14,097 bases of DNA, from positions 1,554 to 15,650 of the forward strand of contig JALULU010000053.1 of NCBI GenBank assembly GCA_027040585.1. Reading direction: 5' to 3'. Positions 1 through 6,022 of this stretch are shown here, piece after piece (the stretch's first letter is position 1; each line of letters opens with the position of its first letter). Source of the stretch: Acidobacteriota bacterium (GTDB taxonomy: Bacteria > Acidobacteriota > JAAYUB01 > JAMOQF01). A program made the translations under genes and the position numbers. Under the pieces are notes generated by a model. It was not told where the DNA came from, ran no database searches, and saw only the letters and a list, made by a program, of their open reading frames with translations.

Positions 1-1
1 T

Positions 2-637
2 TATACAAGATGCAATATACTTTTTTATGGGGAACCTGGGACAGGTAAGACTGAACTCTCAAAATCAATAGTAAATTACTGTGGGAAAAGGGCTATCTTT
101 CCAATTCACAACGATAAGGAAAATAGAAGCAATATAATGCTTGCTTTAGAAGCTGCTAAGGGATTTGCTTCTAATAATGATGTAATTGTCGTCGATGAAG
201 CTGATTATCTGCTTTCTTCAGGATTTAGCAATTATTTTGAATTTTTAGGGTCTGATTTTCAAATACAAAATAAAGCATGGATAAATGAATTTCTTGACAG
301 TTCTGATAAACAAATTATTTGGATAGTAAACCATATAGACCATATTGATAAATCAACAGCGAGAAGATTTGTCTATAGCTTAGAATTTAAAACCTTTACA
401 AAAAAGGAGCGTGAAAGGGCATGGGAAATAGCGCTTGAAAATAATAATTTTAAAAAAATGCTTTCAAAAAAGGAAATAGAAAGGTTTTCAGAAAAATATC
501 CAATAAATATGGGAACAATTTCCTTTTCCTTAAATATTTTAAATTCAATAAAGAAAAGTAAAACCATACCCCATAAAAAATTTTTACAATACCTTGAAAG
601 GTTATTGGCAAGTCAGACCTGCCTAATAGTTGGATAA
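2..637 (+). CDS. AAA+ ATPase, first module (partial at window edge; ends at an in-frame TAA)
   Basis: The frame is open from the left edge, so the gene starts outside the window. Read from base 2, it shows a Walker A motif GEPGTGKT about 10 residues in, a Walker B stretch VIVVDEAD about 50 residues later, and a sensor/arginine-finger-like STARRF further on, followed by a helical lid. This is one AAA+ ATPase module, a family that uses ATP hydrolysis to remodel proteins or nucleic acid. The substrate is unknown. The frame stops at TAA 635-637, but the same frame continues without another stop into a second AAA+ module ending at 1408. A single two-module protein interrupted by one nonsense codon is therefore the likeliest reading. 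An ATG at 137 lies after Walker A and cannot be the true start. The 10-mer GTCAGACCTG (612-621), close to the stop, resembles repeats elsewhere in the window. Confidence 0.85.
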   Translation, partial: YTRCNILFYGEPGTGKTELSKSIVNYCGKRAIFPIHNDKENRSNIMLALEAAKGFASNNDVIVVDEADYLLSSGFSNYFEFLGSDFQIQNKAWINEFLDSSDKQIIWIVNHIDHIDKSTARRFVYSLEFKTFTKKERERAWEIALENNNFKKMLSKKEIERFSEKYPINMGTISFSLNILNSIKKSKTIPHKKFLQYLERLLASQTCLIVG

Positions 638-685
638 AATAGAGTACATAAAGAGAAAATTAAAAGTTTTAAATATGATTTATCA

Positions 686-1408
686 GTGCTAAATACAGAT
701 GTTGATTTAAAAAGATTGATAAAAGATTTGAAAAATTTTATCAGATATAAGCAAAATCACAAGAACTCTAAAATTCCTGGGATTAACCTGCTATTTTATG
801 GAATACCCGGTACAGGTAAAACAGAATTTGCAAAGTATTTATCTAAAAAACTAAATAAAGAGATATTCATTTATGGGGCTTCAGATCTGATGGATATGTA
901 TGTTGGGGGAACAGAAAAAAATATAAATATGGCATTTAAAAAAGCTGAATCAGAGGATGGAATACTTTTGATTGATGAGGCGGATTCCTTTTTTACAGAA
1001 AGACGCAACGCTATAAGATCGTGGGAAGTTTCAATGACAAATGAGTTTTTAACACAACTTGAAAACCATAGCACAATATTTATTGCATGTACCAATATTT
1101 TAGAAAGTCTGGACAATGCATCTATTAGAAGATTTCACTGGAAGATTAAATTTTATCCATTAACAAATGAAGGGAAAATTAGAATTTATAAGATGTATTT
1201 TAAATTAGATGGGAATAGGTTCTCTGAGAAAGATAGAAGGAGGCTTTTAAAAATAGATCCAATTACTGCCGGAGATATAAGGGCAGTCTGGCAGAGATTG
1301 ATGTATGTGGGGGGTAGTAACATTGATCATAATAGAATAATAGATGAAATTGAAAGGGAGGTTAAAATAAAAATGATGAAGACACCAAAGAGAATTGGGT
1401 TAATTTAG
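686..1408 (+). CDS. AAA+ ATPase, second module (same frame as the upstream module)
   Basis: This is a well-preserved classical AAA+ module. It has Walker A GIPGTGKT (about residues 38-45), a pore-loop-like MYVGGTEKN, Walker B ILLIDEAD, a sensor-1 region IFIACTN, and an arginine-finger segment SIRRF. It would hydrolyse ATP, probably as an oligomer; the target is unknown. The only start allowing separate translation is GTG at 686, and no Shine-Dalgarno sequence precedes it. The frame is open back to 638, directly after the TAA at 635-637 that ends the first module. The residues between the stop and 686 (NRVHKEKIKSFKYDLS) read like ordinary linker. I infer one double-AAA gene with a nonsense codon, a read-through, or a sequencing error, not two native genes. 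A possible partner, the putative nuclease at 1485, follows 76 bases downstream on the same strand. Confidence 0.8.
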   Translation: MLNTDVDLKRLIKDLKNFIRYKQNHKNSKIPGINLLFYGIPGTGKTEFAKYLSKKLNKEIFIYGASDLMDMYVGGTEKNINMAFKKAESEDGILLIDEADSFFTERRNAIRSWEVSMTNEFLTQLENHSTIFIACTNILESLDNASIRRFHWKIKFYPLTNEGKIRIYKMYFKLDGNRFSEKDRRRLLKIDPITAGDIRAVWQRLMYVGGSNIDHNRIIDEIEREVKIKMMKTPKRIGLI

Positions 1409-1484
1409 AAGAGATGAAAAATTATTGGAATTTAAGTAAATTTTTGAAATAATTTTTAAAAAAGATGAAAGGAGGAATTGGGAA

Positions 1485-2180
1485 ATGAATAATCTTTTTA
1501 ATGATGTCATGGAAATTAACAGAAGACTATTTGATAACATCTGGAATTTAGCTGGTACATCCCTAAATAGCATTAAAGGGTTATCACCAAGGTTAATTAT
1601 TCCCAGAAAAAGAGATGACTCAGACAGAATAAGTGAACAGGAAGCGAGATTTTTGTATGTATCTTTGCTAAATACCACAAACTATTTTTACTCGGTTGAA
1701 ACACCAACAGAAAAAACGTATCAACAAACGGGCGATAAGCCTATTAGTGCTGCTTCTGATTTAAGTTTATACATAAATGAATATAATACATTAAAAAAGG
1801 TTTTAAATATTGAGTTTAAGGCACATAATCCATCTAAGGAGCATATAGAAAAAGATATAGAAAAATTGATAAAAGAAGATGTCCCGGGATGTTGGATTCA
1901 TTTATTTAAAAATGTAGATTCAAAGACAATGAAAAAATTATTAGAAGAAAAAATAGAAGAATCTGTTAAGAAATTTAAAAACGACGTTCAAGGTGAAAAA
2001 CAAATTTTATTTTCAATTTGCATTATGAATAAGAAAATAGGTTTACAGAAGCTTTTAAATGTAAAAGAAGATAATATAGAAAAATTCTTTAAATTTGATT
2101 ATTCTATTAAAGACGGTAAATTAGTGATTGACGATGAAAATGGGTGGATATTATATAGTCAGGGAAGAGAAGTGATTTAA
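1485..2180 (+). CDS. Hypothetical protein, possible PD-(D/E)xK nuclease-like core
   Basis: A 231-residue cytoplasmic protein that I do not recognise by name. The start is well supported: AAAGGAGG at 1468-1475 lies 9 bases before the ATG. Residues 89-112 read A-A-S-D-L-S-L-Y, a short loop, then V-L-N-I-E-F-K-A. That gives D92, then E110-x-K112 on the next predicted strand, the spacing and hydrophobic pattern of a PD-(D/E)xK nuclease core. A conserved-looking helix with E52 and E54 (SEQEARF) precedes it, and the C-terminal part is mostly charged helix plus a short strand region (DGKLVIDDENGWILY). There is no signal peptide or membrane segment. It follows the AAA+ gene by 76 bases on the same strand, so the two could be co-transcribed. 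The nuclease assignment is inferred from motif spacing only; a non-catalytic DNA-binding or structural role is possible. Confidence 0.75.
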   Translation: MNNLFNDVMEINRRLFDNIWNLAGTSLNSIKGLSPRLIIPRKRDDSDRISEQEARFLYVSLLNTTNYFYSVETPTEKTYQQTGDKPISAASDLSLYINEYNTLKKVLNIEFKAHNPSKEHIEKDIEKLIKEDVPGCWIHLFKNVDSKTMKKLLEEKIEESVKKFKNDVQGEKQILFSICIMNKKIGLQKLLNVKEDNIEKFFKFDYSIKDGKLVIDDENGWILYSQGREVI

Positions 2181-2446
2181 AGTTATCATGAAAAAATTGG
2201 AATTTAAAATTTATTAATTTTATTTACTTGAAATATAAATCATTTTGCTTTTTTAAAAGTTCAGGAAGTTTTTGAAAGTATCTATTTTGTGAAAGCTGTA
2301 TTTTTTGCTATGTATGATTACTCCTATACCACTACACTTATAATCCAAGAAAAATTTCATCGAGGTCAAATTTTTTGAGGTCTGACCCCGTTAAGTGAAT
2401 ATTTTTTTAAATATTACTTAAATTTTACATTTTTTATAAAAAACAA
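2181..2446. other. Gene-poor, AT-rich spacer
   Basis: I see no gene with a credible start and length on either strand. The stretch holds one copy of a GGTCTGACC-type repeat (2377-2389), preceded by a similar half-site GAGGTCAAA at 2362-2370. On the minus strand, 2224-2310 reads for about 28 codons between stops, with no start or ribosome binding site. It could be a gene remnant, but nothing in it is recognisable. The promoter of the iron-sulfur protein gene begins at 2447. Confidence 0.6.
2377..2389. repeat. GGTCTGACC-type short repeat, single copy
   Basis: GAGGTCTGACCCC contains GGTC-T-GACC, an odd-centred palindrome. The same core occurs twice at 5275-5296, and a 10-base match sits on the opposite strand at 612-621. 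Short palindromic GGTCTGACC-like sequences remind me of REP-type dispersed elements mobilised by RAYT (IS200-like) transposases, but no such transposase is in the window. Confidence 0.5.
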
Positions 2447-2476
2447 TTTACATATTTAGATTTATTTATATATAAT
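2447..2476 (+). promoter_or_regulatory. Putative sigma70-type promoter for the 4Fe-4S protein gene
   Basis: A TTTACA at 2447-2452 and a perfect TATAAT at 2471-2476 are separated by 18 bases. Transcription would begin near 2483, which places the ATG at 2480 upstream of the transcript and supports ATG 2510 as the true start. In an AT-rich genome such hexamers arise often, so the support comes from the correct spacing and the location. Confidence 0.55.
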
Positions 2477-2497
2477 AAAATGTTGGAAAAATTAAAA

Positions 2498-2505
2498 AAG
2501 GAGGT
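2498..2505 (+). promoter_or_regulatory. Ribosome binding site deciding the start of the 4Fe-4S protein
   Basis: AAGGAGGT, a near-complete Shine-Dalgarno match, lies 4 bases before ATG 2510. The in-frame ATG at 2480 has no such site and lies upstream of the expected transcription start, so the shorter 103-residue protein is preferred. Confidence 0.7.
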
Positions 2506-2509
2506 AGTT

Positions 2510-2821
2510 ATGCCCTGGTTTACTGGGTATCCAAGGGAAAAAATAGATTGGTATCCAAGGGTTGACTATGAAAAATGTGTTAAGTGTGGTATGTGTATGA
2601 ATTGTGGAAAAAAGGTATTTAAATGGAGTGAGAAGGGTCCCATTGTTGTTAGACCCTATGAGTGCGTTGTTGGGTGTACCACATGTGCAAATTTATGTCC
2701 TGGAAATGCCATAAATTTTCCAGATGTAAAACATCTACGTGAAATTTACAAAAGGGAAAAAATATGGGGAAAGGTAAAGAAGGTGCTTGAAAGTGAAGGG
2801 AAGTTAAAGGTTGAAAGATAG
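2510..2821 (+). CDS. Two-cluster 4Fe-4S ferredoxin-like protein
   Basis: A small 103-residue cytoplasmic protein beginning MPWFTGYPREKIDWYP. Eight cysteines form two groups: C23, C26, C29, C32 (spacing CxxCxxCxxC) and C52, C56, C59, C63-P (spacing CxxxCxxCxxxCP, in ECVVGCTTCANLCPG). This fits two 4Fe-4S clusters and an electron-carrier role; the partner oxidoreductase is not in the window. The first group lacks the usual three-residue gap and following proline of classical bacterial ferredoxins, and the second has an extra residue between its first two cysteines. The same arrangement recurs in a family of short dicluster proteins I recall from anaerobic bacteria and archaea. The start follows a strong ribosome binding site and a good promoter. 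It appears to be a single-gene unit unrelated to its defence-like neighbours, and the oxygen-sensitive cofactors would suit an anaerobe. Confidence 0.9.
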   Translation: MPWFTGYPREKIDWYPRVDYEKCVKCGMCMNCGKKVFKWSEKGPIVVRPYECVVGCTTCANLCPGNAINFPDVKHLREIYKREKIWGKVKKVLESEGKLKVER

Positions 2822-2908
2822 AGAATTTTAGGTTTAAGGGCTTTTATAATAAAGGAATTTATTTCAAATGGATTTGATATTGCAAAGGGTTTGTTATAAC
2901 ATTAGTAG

Positions 2909-3703
2909 ATGATGAATATGAAAAAAACAAAAATCTGGTCTGAAATAGAAAATATTCAAGTCATTAATGGAGATTTTCTCGGTGTGAATATTTCTGAAAA
3001 TAGTATTGATTTAATAGTAACATCTCCACCCTACAATGTGGGAATTCAATATAATAGCCATGACGATACCATGTCTTATGATGAATATTTAAAATGGAGC
3101 GAGAATTGGCTGAGGAAAGCATTACAGCTAATGAAACCTGATGGAAGAATGTGTTTAAATATTCCATTGGACAAGAACAAAGGTGGGCAGCAAAGTGTTT
3201 ATGCTGATATAACAACAATAGCGAAAAAAATTGGTTGGAAATACCATTCTACGATAATTTGGAACGAGGGGAACATTTCACGAAGGACAGCTTGGGGAAG
3301 CTGGCTTTCTGCTTCAGCACCTTATGTTATAGCTCCGGTTGAAACAATAGTAATCCTGTATAAAGAAACATGGAAAAAAAATAAAAAGGGTGAATCAGAC
3401 ATAACAAAAAATGAGTTTTTAGAATGGACAAATGGCTTGTGGACTTTTTCCGGAGAGAGTAAAAAGAAAATAGGTCACCCAGCGCCATTTCCTTTAGAAT
3501 TACCAAGAAGATGTATTAAACTTTTTAGTTATGTTGGCGATACAATTTTAGACCCATTTTTGGGTAGTGGTACTACTGCTATCGCTGCATATAAACTAAG
3601 GAGGAGATCTATTGGTGTTGATATAGATGAAAAATATTTTAATCTGGCAATAGAGAGAATTTCAAAGGAATGTAAAATATTAAAAGGTCTATTATGGAAA
3701 TAA
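2909..3703 (+). CDS. Type II DNA methyltransferase, amino class (N4-cytosine or N6-adenine)
   Basis: This enzyme transfers a methyl group from S-adenosylmethionine to an exocyclic amino group in its DNA target, protecting the host from the endonuclease encoded next. Of 264 residues, motif IV is TSPPYN at 38-43 and the cofactor-binding motif I is DPFLGSGTT at 215-223, followed by the acidic IGVDIDEKYF region. Motif IV before motif I is the beta-class order. An S in SPPY is commonest among N4-cytosine enzymes but also occurs in N6-adenine ones, so the modified base is undecided. ATGs at 2909, 2912 and 2918 are possible starts, and none has a clear Shine-Dalgarno site. A weak TTGATA/TATAAC pair at 2874-2900 has only 15 bases between hexamers. 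The 3' end overlaps the endonuclease gene by 10 bases, so the two are translationally coupled. Confidence 0.93.
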   Translation: MMNMKKTKIWSEIENIQVINGDFLGVNISENSIDLIVTSPPYNVGIQYNSHDDTMSYDEYLKWSENWLRKALQLMKPDGRMCLNIPLDKNKGGQQSVYADITTIAKKIGWKYHSTIIWNEGNISRRTAWGSWLSASAPYVIAPVETIVILYKETWKKNKKGESDITKNEFLEWTNGLWTFSGESKKKIGHPAPFPLELPRRCIKLFSYVGDTILDPFLGSGTTAIAAYKLRRRSIGVDIDEKYFNLAIERISKECKILKGLLWK

Positions 3704-4356
3704 ATGAAATATCCAAATTTTTAGAAAGAGAGAGAAAAGAGTATTTGAAGCAAAAGGTAGAGGAATATGAAAGTAGAGGATTTTCCAGACCAGAAGCAAT
3801 AAACAAAGCCAATCAATCATGGATAGCCCGTATTGGAGGAAAAATTCAGGATGTTATTTTTATATTACTTGAAAAAGAGTTAAAAAACAGGAACTTGAAA
3901 TTGACAACAGATAAGGTTCTTAAAGGGAAAAATTTGAATGCAGAATTGGATATGGTAAAAAGAAAACTTGTAATCAATTATGGAGAGTACTTATTTCTTC
4001 CAGATGCCGATATTGTGGTCTATAAAAATTGTCCAAAAAATGATGTTAAAATTGTGGCTATCGTGTCTGTTAAAAACTCATTCAGGGAACGAGGATTTGA
4101 AACAACTTATTGGAAGTTGAAACTTTTAGAATCCCCAATAACTTCAAGCATAAAGGTATTTTTAGCAACCCCGGATAAAGATAATGAAATATCTTTTAGA
4201 GATCCTAAAGGAAGACCTAAGAAAATGAGAATAATATTGGAATATGAGTTAGATGGACTTTATTTTTTAAAGGAAGATTTTGAAAGAACAAAGAAAGCAA
4301 AACACTTTCAAGAGATTGTAAGCGATATAATTAAACTTTCTAAAGAAGGATGTTAA
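3694..4356 (+). CDS. Type II restriction endonuclease, CCGG-family-like (possibly BsaWI-like)
   Basis: A 220-residue protein whose central part carries PDAD (103-106), then S125-V-K127-N-S and E136, within LPDADIVVY and VSVKNSFRERGFE. The order PD...SxK...E is the active-site arrangement of the CCGG group of type II enzymes (Cfr10I, Bse634I, NgoMIV, BsaWI). The acidic residue there is displaced relative to ordinary PD-(D/E)xK enzymes. From memory of that family I think BsaWI is the closest relative, but I cannot confirm it or the recognition sequence. It would cleave unmethylated foreign DNA. The ATG overlaps the methyltransferase stop, and AAAAGG at 3682-3687 serves as ribosome binding site. 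The close partnership with a beta-class amino methyltransferase is the strongest support. No truncation is seen, and the length is reasonable for small type II enzymes. Confidence 0.8.
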   Translation: MEINEISKFLERERKEYLKQKVEEYESRGFSRPEAINKANQSWIARIGGKIQDVIFILLEKELKNRNLKLTTDKVLKGKNLNAELDMVKRKLVINYGEYLFLPDADIVVYKNCPKNDVKIVAIVSVKNSFRERGFETTYWKLKLLESPITSSIKVFLATPDKDNEISFRDPKGRPKKMRIILEYELDGLYFLKEDFERTKKAKHFQEIVSDIIKLSKEGC

Positions 4357-4511
4357 TCCGGTGTATGAGACTTTTGGTTATGTTTTAAAACTAATATGTG
4401 TTGGAAAAAATGTATATACTTTTCTTCCTATTAGACTAACAATTCCTTTTCATCAAGTTTGATTTAGGATAGCCTTAGAAAATAGTATTTGAACTCTGTA
4501 AAAAATAAGGT

Positions 4512-4563
4512 TATTTTATAATTTTATTCTTGTAAACAATTAAATTTAATTAATTATAAAATA
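4512..4563. repeat. 12-bp perfect inverted repeat upstream of the HEPN-like gene
   Basis: TATTTTATAATT (4512-4523) and AATTATAAAATA (4552-4563) are perfect reverse complements separated by 28 bases. They sit just before the gene starting at 4597. The right arm contains a possible -10 element TATAAA (4555-4560), with TTGTAA at 4530-4535 as a weak -35 (19-base spacer). It could be an operator for an autoregulated gene. The arms are entirely A/T, so chance is a real alternative. Confidence 0.35.
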
Positions 4564-4596
4564 GCTGGCAATTAGAATAGAATGCAGGGAGGGCTT

Positions 4597-5151
4597 ATGG
4601 CACTTTTTTTTGACCATGAGAACCTAAAAATTCCGTTACCAGAAAGTTCTAATGGAAAAGAAGTGTTTTGTTTCTTCGGTTTGTGTGTGTACTGGTTACA
4701 AGTTTTTGAAAAGGGACTTGTAAACCTTCTTGTTGGACTTAAAGTTTATTATAGTTCTGAACAGTTTTCACAAAGTTTTCTTGACGAATTATATAAAAAA
4801 ATAGAAAAGAAAACATTAGGTCAACTGCTTGCTGAAATTCGTCCTGAAGTTCGTCAGTATATAAAAATTTCTCCACAGTTGGAAAACTCTCTGGAAAATA
4901 TCCTCAAGAAGAGAAATTATATAGTCCACTATTTCTTTGAGTTTCATGATGTTGACTTTATGTCTCATCGTGGTCGCACCGAAATGATTGAAGAACTCAG
5001 AGAAATTATTTATGATATTCAGAGTGCAGACAGAGAAGTGGAATCCATAACACAATCTCTTTGGAAAGATCTTGGCTTGACAACAGAAATGGTTCAAAAG
5101 GAGATAACAAAAATGTATGATGAGGCAAAACGAAAAGATTCTTTAAAGTAA
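4597..5151 (+). CDS. HEPN-like protein of unknown target
   Basis: A 184-residue, mostly helical cytoplasmic protein. GGGAGGG at 4587-4593 lies close before ATG 4597 and is a better start signal than anything upstream of the in-frame ATG at 4582. Residues 104-114 read KKRNYIVHYFF, giving R106-N107-x3-H111, a match to the Rx4-6H signature of HEPN domains. In those domains Arg and His on one helix form an RNase site, used in many toxins and defence proteins. An earlier hydrophobic helix (CFFGLCVYWLQVFEKGLVNLL) and a later charged helix fit a helical bundle. There is no MNT-type nucleotidyltransferase or other obvious antitoxin next to it, so a classical HEPN/MNT pair is unlikely. Its location beside a restriction-modification pair suggests a defence role, which is inference. 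A non-enzymatic HEPN scaffold is also possible. Confidence 0.75.
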   Translation: MALFFDHENLKIPLPESSNGKEVFCFFGLCVYWLQVFEKGLVNLLVGLKVYYSSEQFSQSFLDELYKKIEKKTLGQLLAEIRPEVRQYIKISPQLENSLENILKKRNYIVHYFFEFHDVDFMSHRGRTEMIEELREIIYDIQSADREVESITQSLWKDLGLTTEMVQKEITKMYDEAKRKDSLK

Positions 5152-5259
5152 AGTATATTCTATTTTAGCAAAAATTTGAGGTTTTGTAACAAATAAAATT
5201 TTTTAAAGATGAGTGGGTATTTCCCAACACTTTTAAGAAGATGTTTTTTCATTGGAATA

Positions 5260-5298
5260 GGTCGGCCTTTTCCAGGTCTGACCTACAGGTCTGACCCC
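5260..5298. repeat. Tandem GGTCTGACC repeats able to form a hairpin
   Basis: CAGGTCTGACC occurs at 5273-5283 and again at 5286-5296, a 13-base period. A degenerate copy GGTCGGCC lies at 5260-5267. The two full GGTCTGACC cores (5275-5283 and 5288-5296) are near-palindromes, so they can pair with each other as a 9-bp stem with one central mismatch and a TACA loop. The hairpin lies between two convergent genes, but no T-run follows it on either strand, so it is not a standard intrinsic terminator. It resembles a REP/BIME-type palindromic element. Confidence 0.55.
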
Positions 5299-5347
5299 AA
5301 AAGACCCCAAAAAATTATATATATCGATTTCTTTAGTAAAAATGTCT

Positions 5348-6004
5348 TTAAAGATCTTTTTTGTTGTGCTTTACAACTTTTCCTTCAACCATAAATATGA
5401 CGTCCTCTGAAATATTGGTTGATAAATCAGCAATACGTTCCAGATTTCTGGAGATTCTTATGAGATGTATTGAGCGGTCTATAGTTGATGGATCTGAACT
5501 CATATATGTGATAAGTTCCCTTAATATCTGATCCTTTAGTCCATCAACTATGTCATCCCTTTCGCAAACTTCCTTTGCAAGTTTAGCGTCTCTGTTGATA
5601 AAAGAATTTAAAGCGTTTTGTAACATACTGGCGGTTTCCTCTGCCATTTTTGGGATATCAATTAACGGTTTTACAGGTGGGCGTTCAATTAGGTAAAGGG
5701 CGCTCTCTGAAATGTTTACAGAGAGATCTCCAATCCTTTCCAGATCGCTATTTATCTTATAGGCCATTAGAATAGTCCTTAAATTTACCGCTTCGGGTTG
5801 ATAGAGAGCAATTGTGCTTATACAGAGTTGATCCAGTTCTATTTCTGAGCCATTTAGTTCAGGTTCATAAATGTTCATAACTTTATTTAATAAGTCCTTA
5901 TTTCTATCAGTTAAACCTTTTATGGATTCTTTTAACATTGTTTCTGAAAGAGTTCCTTCCTCAATAAGTTTCTTTTTAATTTCATTAATTTTTTCATCTA
6001 TCAT
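5348..6004 (-). CDS. phoU: Phosphate transport system regulator PhoU
   Basis: A 218-residue helical protein of normal PhoU length, made of two similar three-helix halves. Each half carries the family's metal-binding type motif: DLERIGDLSVNISE in the first and NLERIADLSTNISE in the second. PhoU sits at the membrane, linking the PstSCAB transporter with the PhoR kinase. It keeps PhoR in the phosphatase state when phosphate is plentiful and limits phosphate uptake. It is the last gene of the operon, 18 bases after pstB, with AAAGGAG at 6014-6020 as ribosome binding site 9 bases before the ATG. No intrinsic terminator with a T-run is seen downstream. Confidence 0.96.
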   Translation of the reverse strand: MIDEKINEIKKKLIEEGTLSETMLKESIKGLTDRNKDLLNKVMNIYEPELNGSEIELDQLCISTIALYQPEAVNLRTILMAYKINSDLERIGDLSVNISESALYLIERPPVKPLIDIPKMAEETASMLQNALNSFINRDAKLAKEVCERDDIVDGLKDQILRELITYMSSDPSTIDRSIHLIRISRNLERIADLSTNISEDVIFMVEGKVVKHNKKDL

Positions 6005-6022
6005 TTTATTATTCTCCTTTCT

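Noticed and set aside
2224..2345. Possible decayed gene on the minus strand
   Set aside because: About 28 codons read cleanly before a TAA, and the continuation upstream needs a frameshift. No start, ribosome binding site or recognisable domain is present, so it may be chance.
2480..2509. Upstream in-frame ATG adding ten residues to the 4Fe-4S protein
   Set aside because: It lies only 4 bases after the TATAAT, upstream of the expected transcript start, and the strong AAGGAGGT points to ATG 2510.
5364..5380. GTTGT / ACAAC stem with a short T-run on the + strand, as a terminator for the HEPN-like gene
   Set aside because: The stem is only 5 bp, it lies inside the phoU coding sequence, and only four T residues follow.
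5209..5394. A 61-codon + strand frame between the HEPN-like gene and phoU
   Set aside because: It runs through the tandem GGTCTGACC repeats and overlaps the 3' end of phoU in antisense; it has no ribosome binding site and no recognisable domain. Its peptide is largely the translated repeat.
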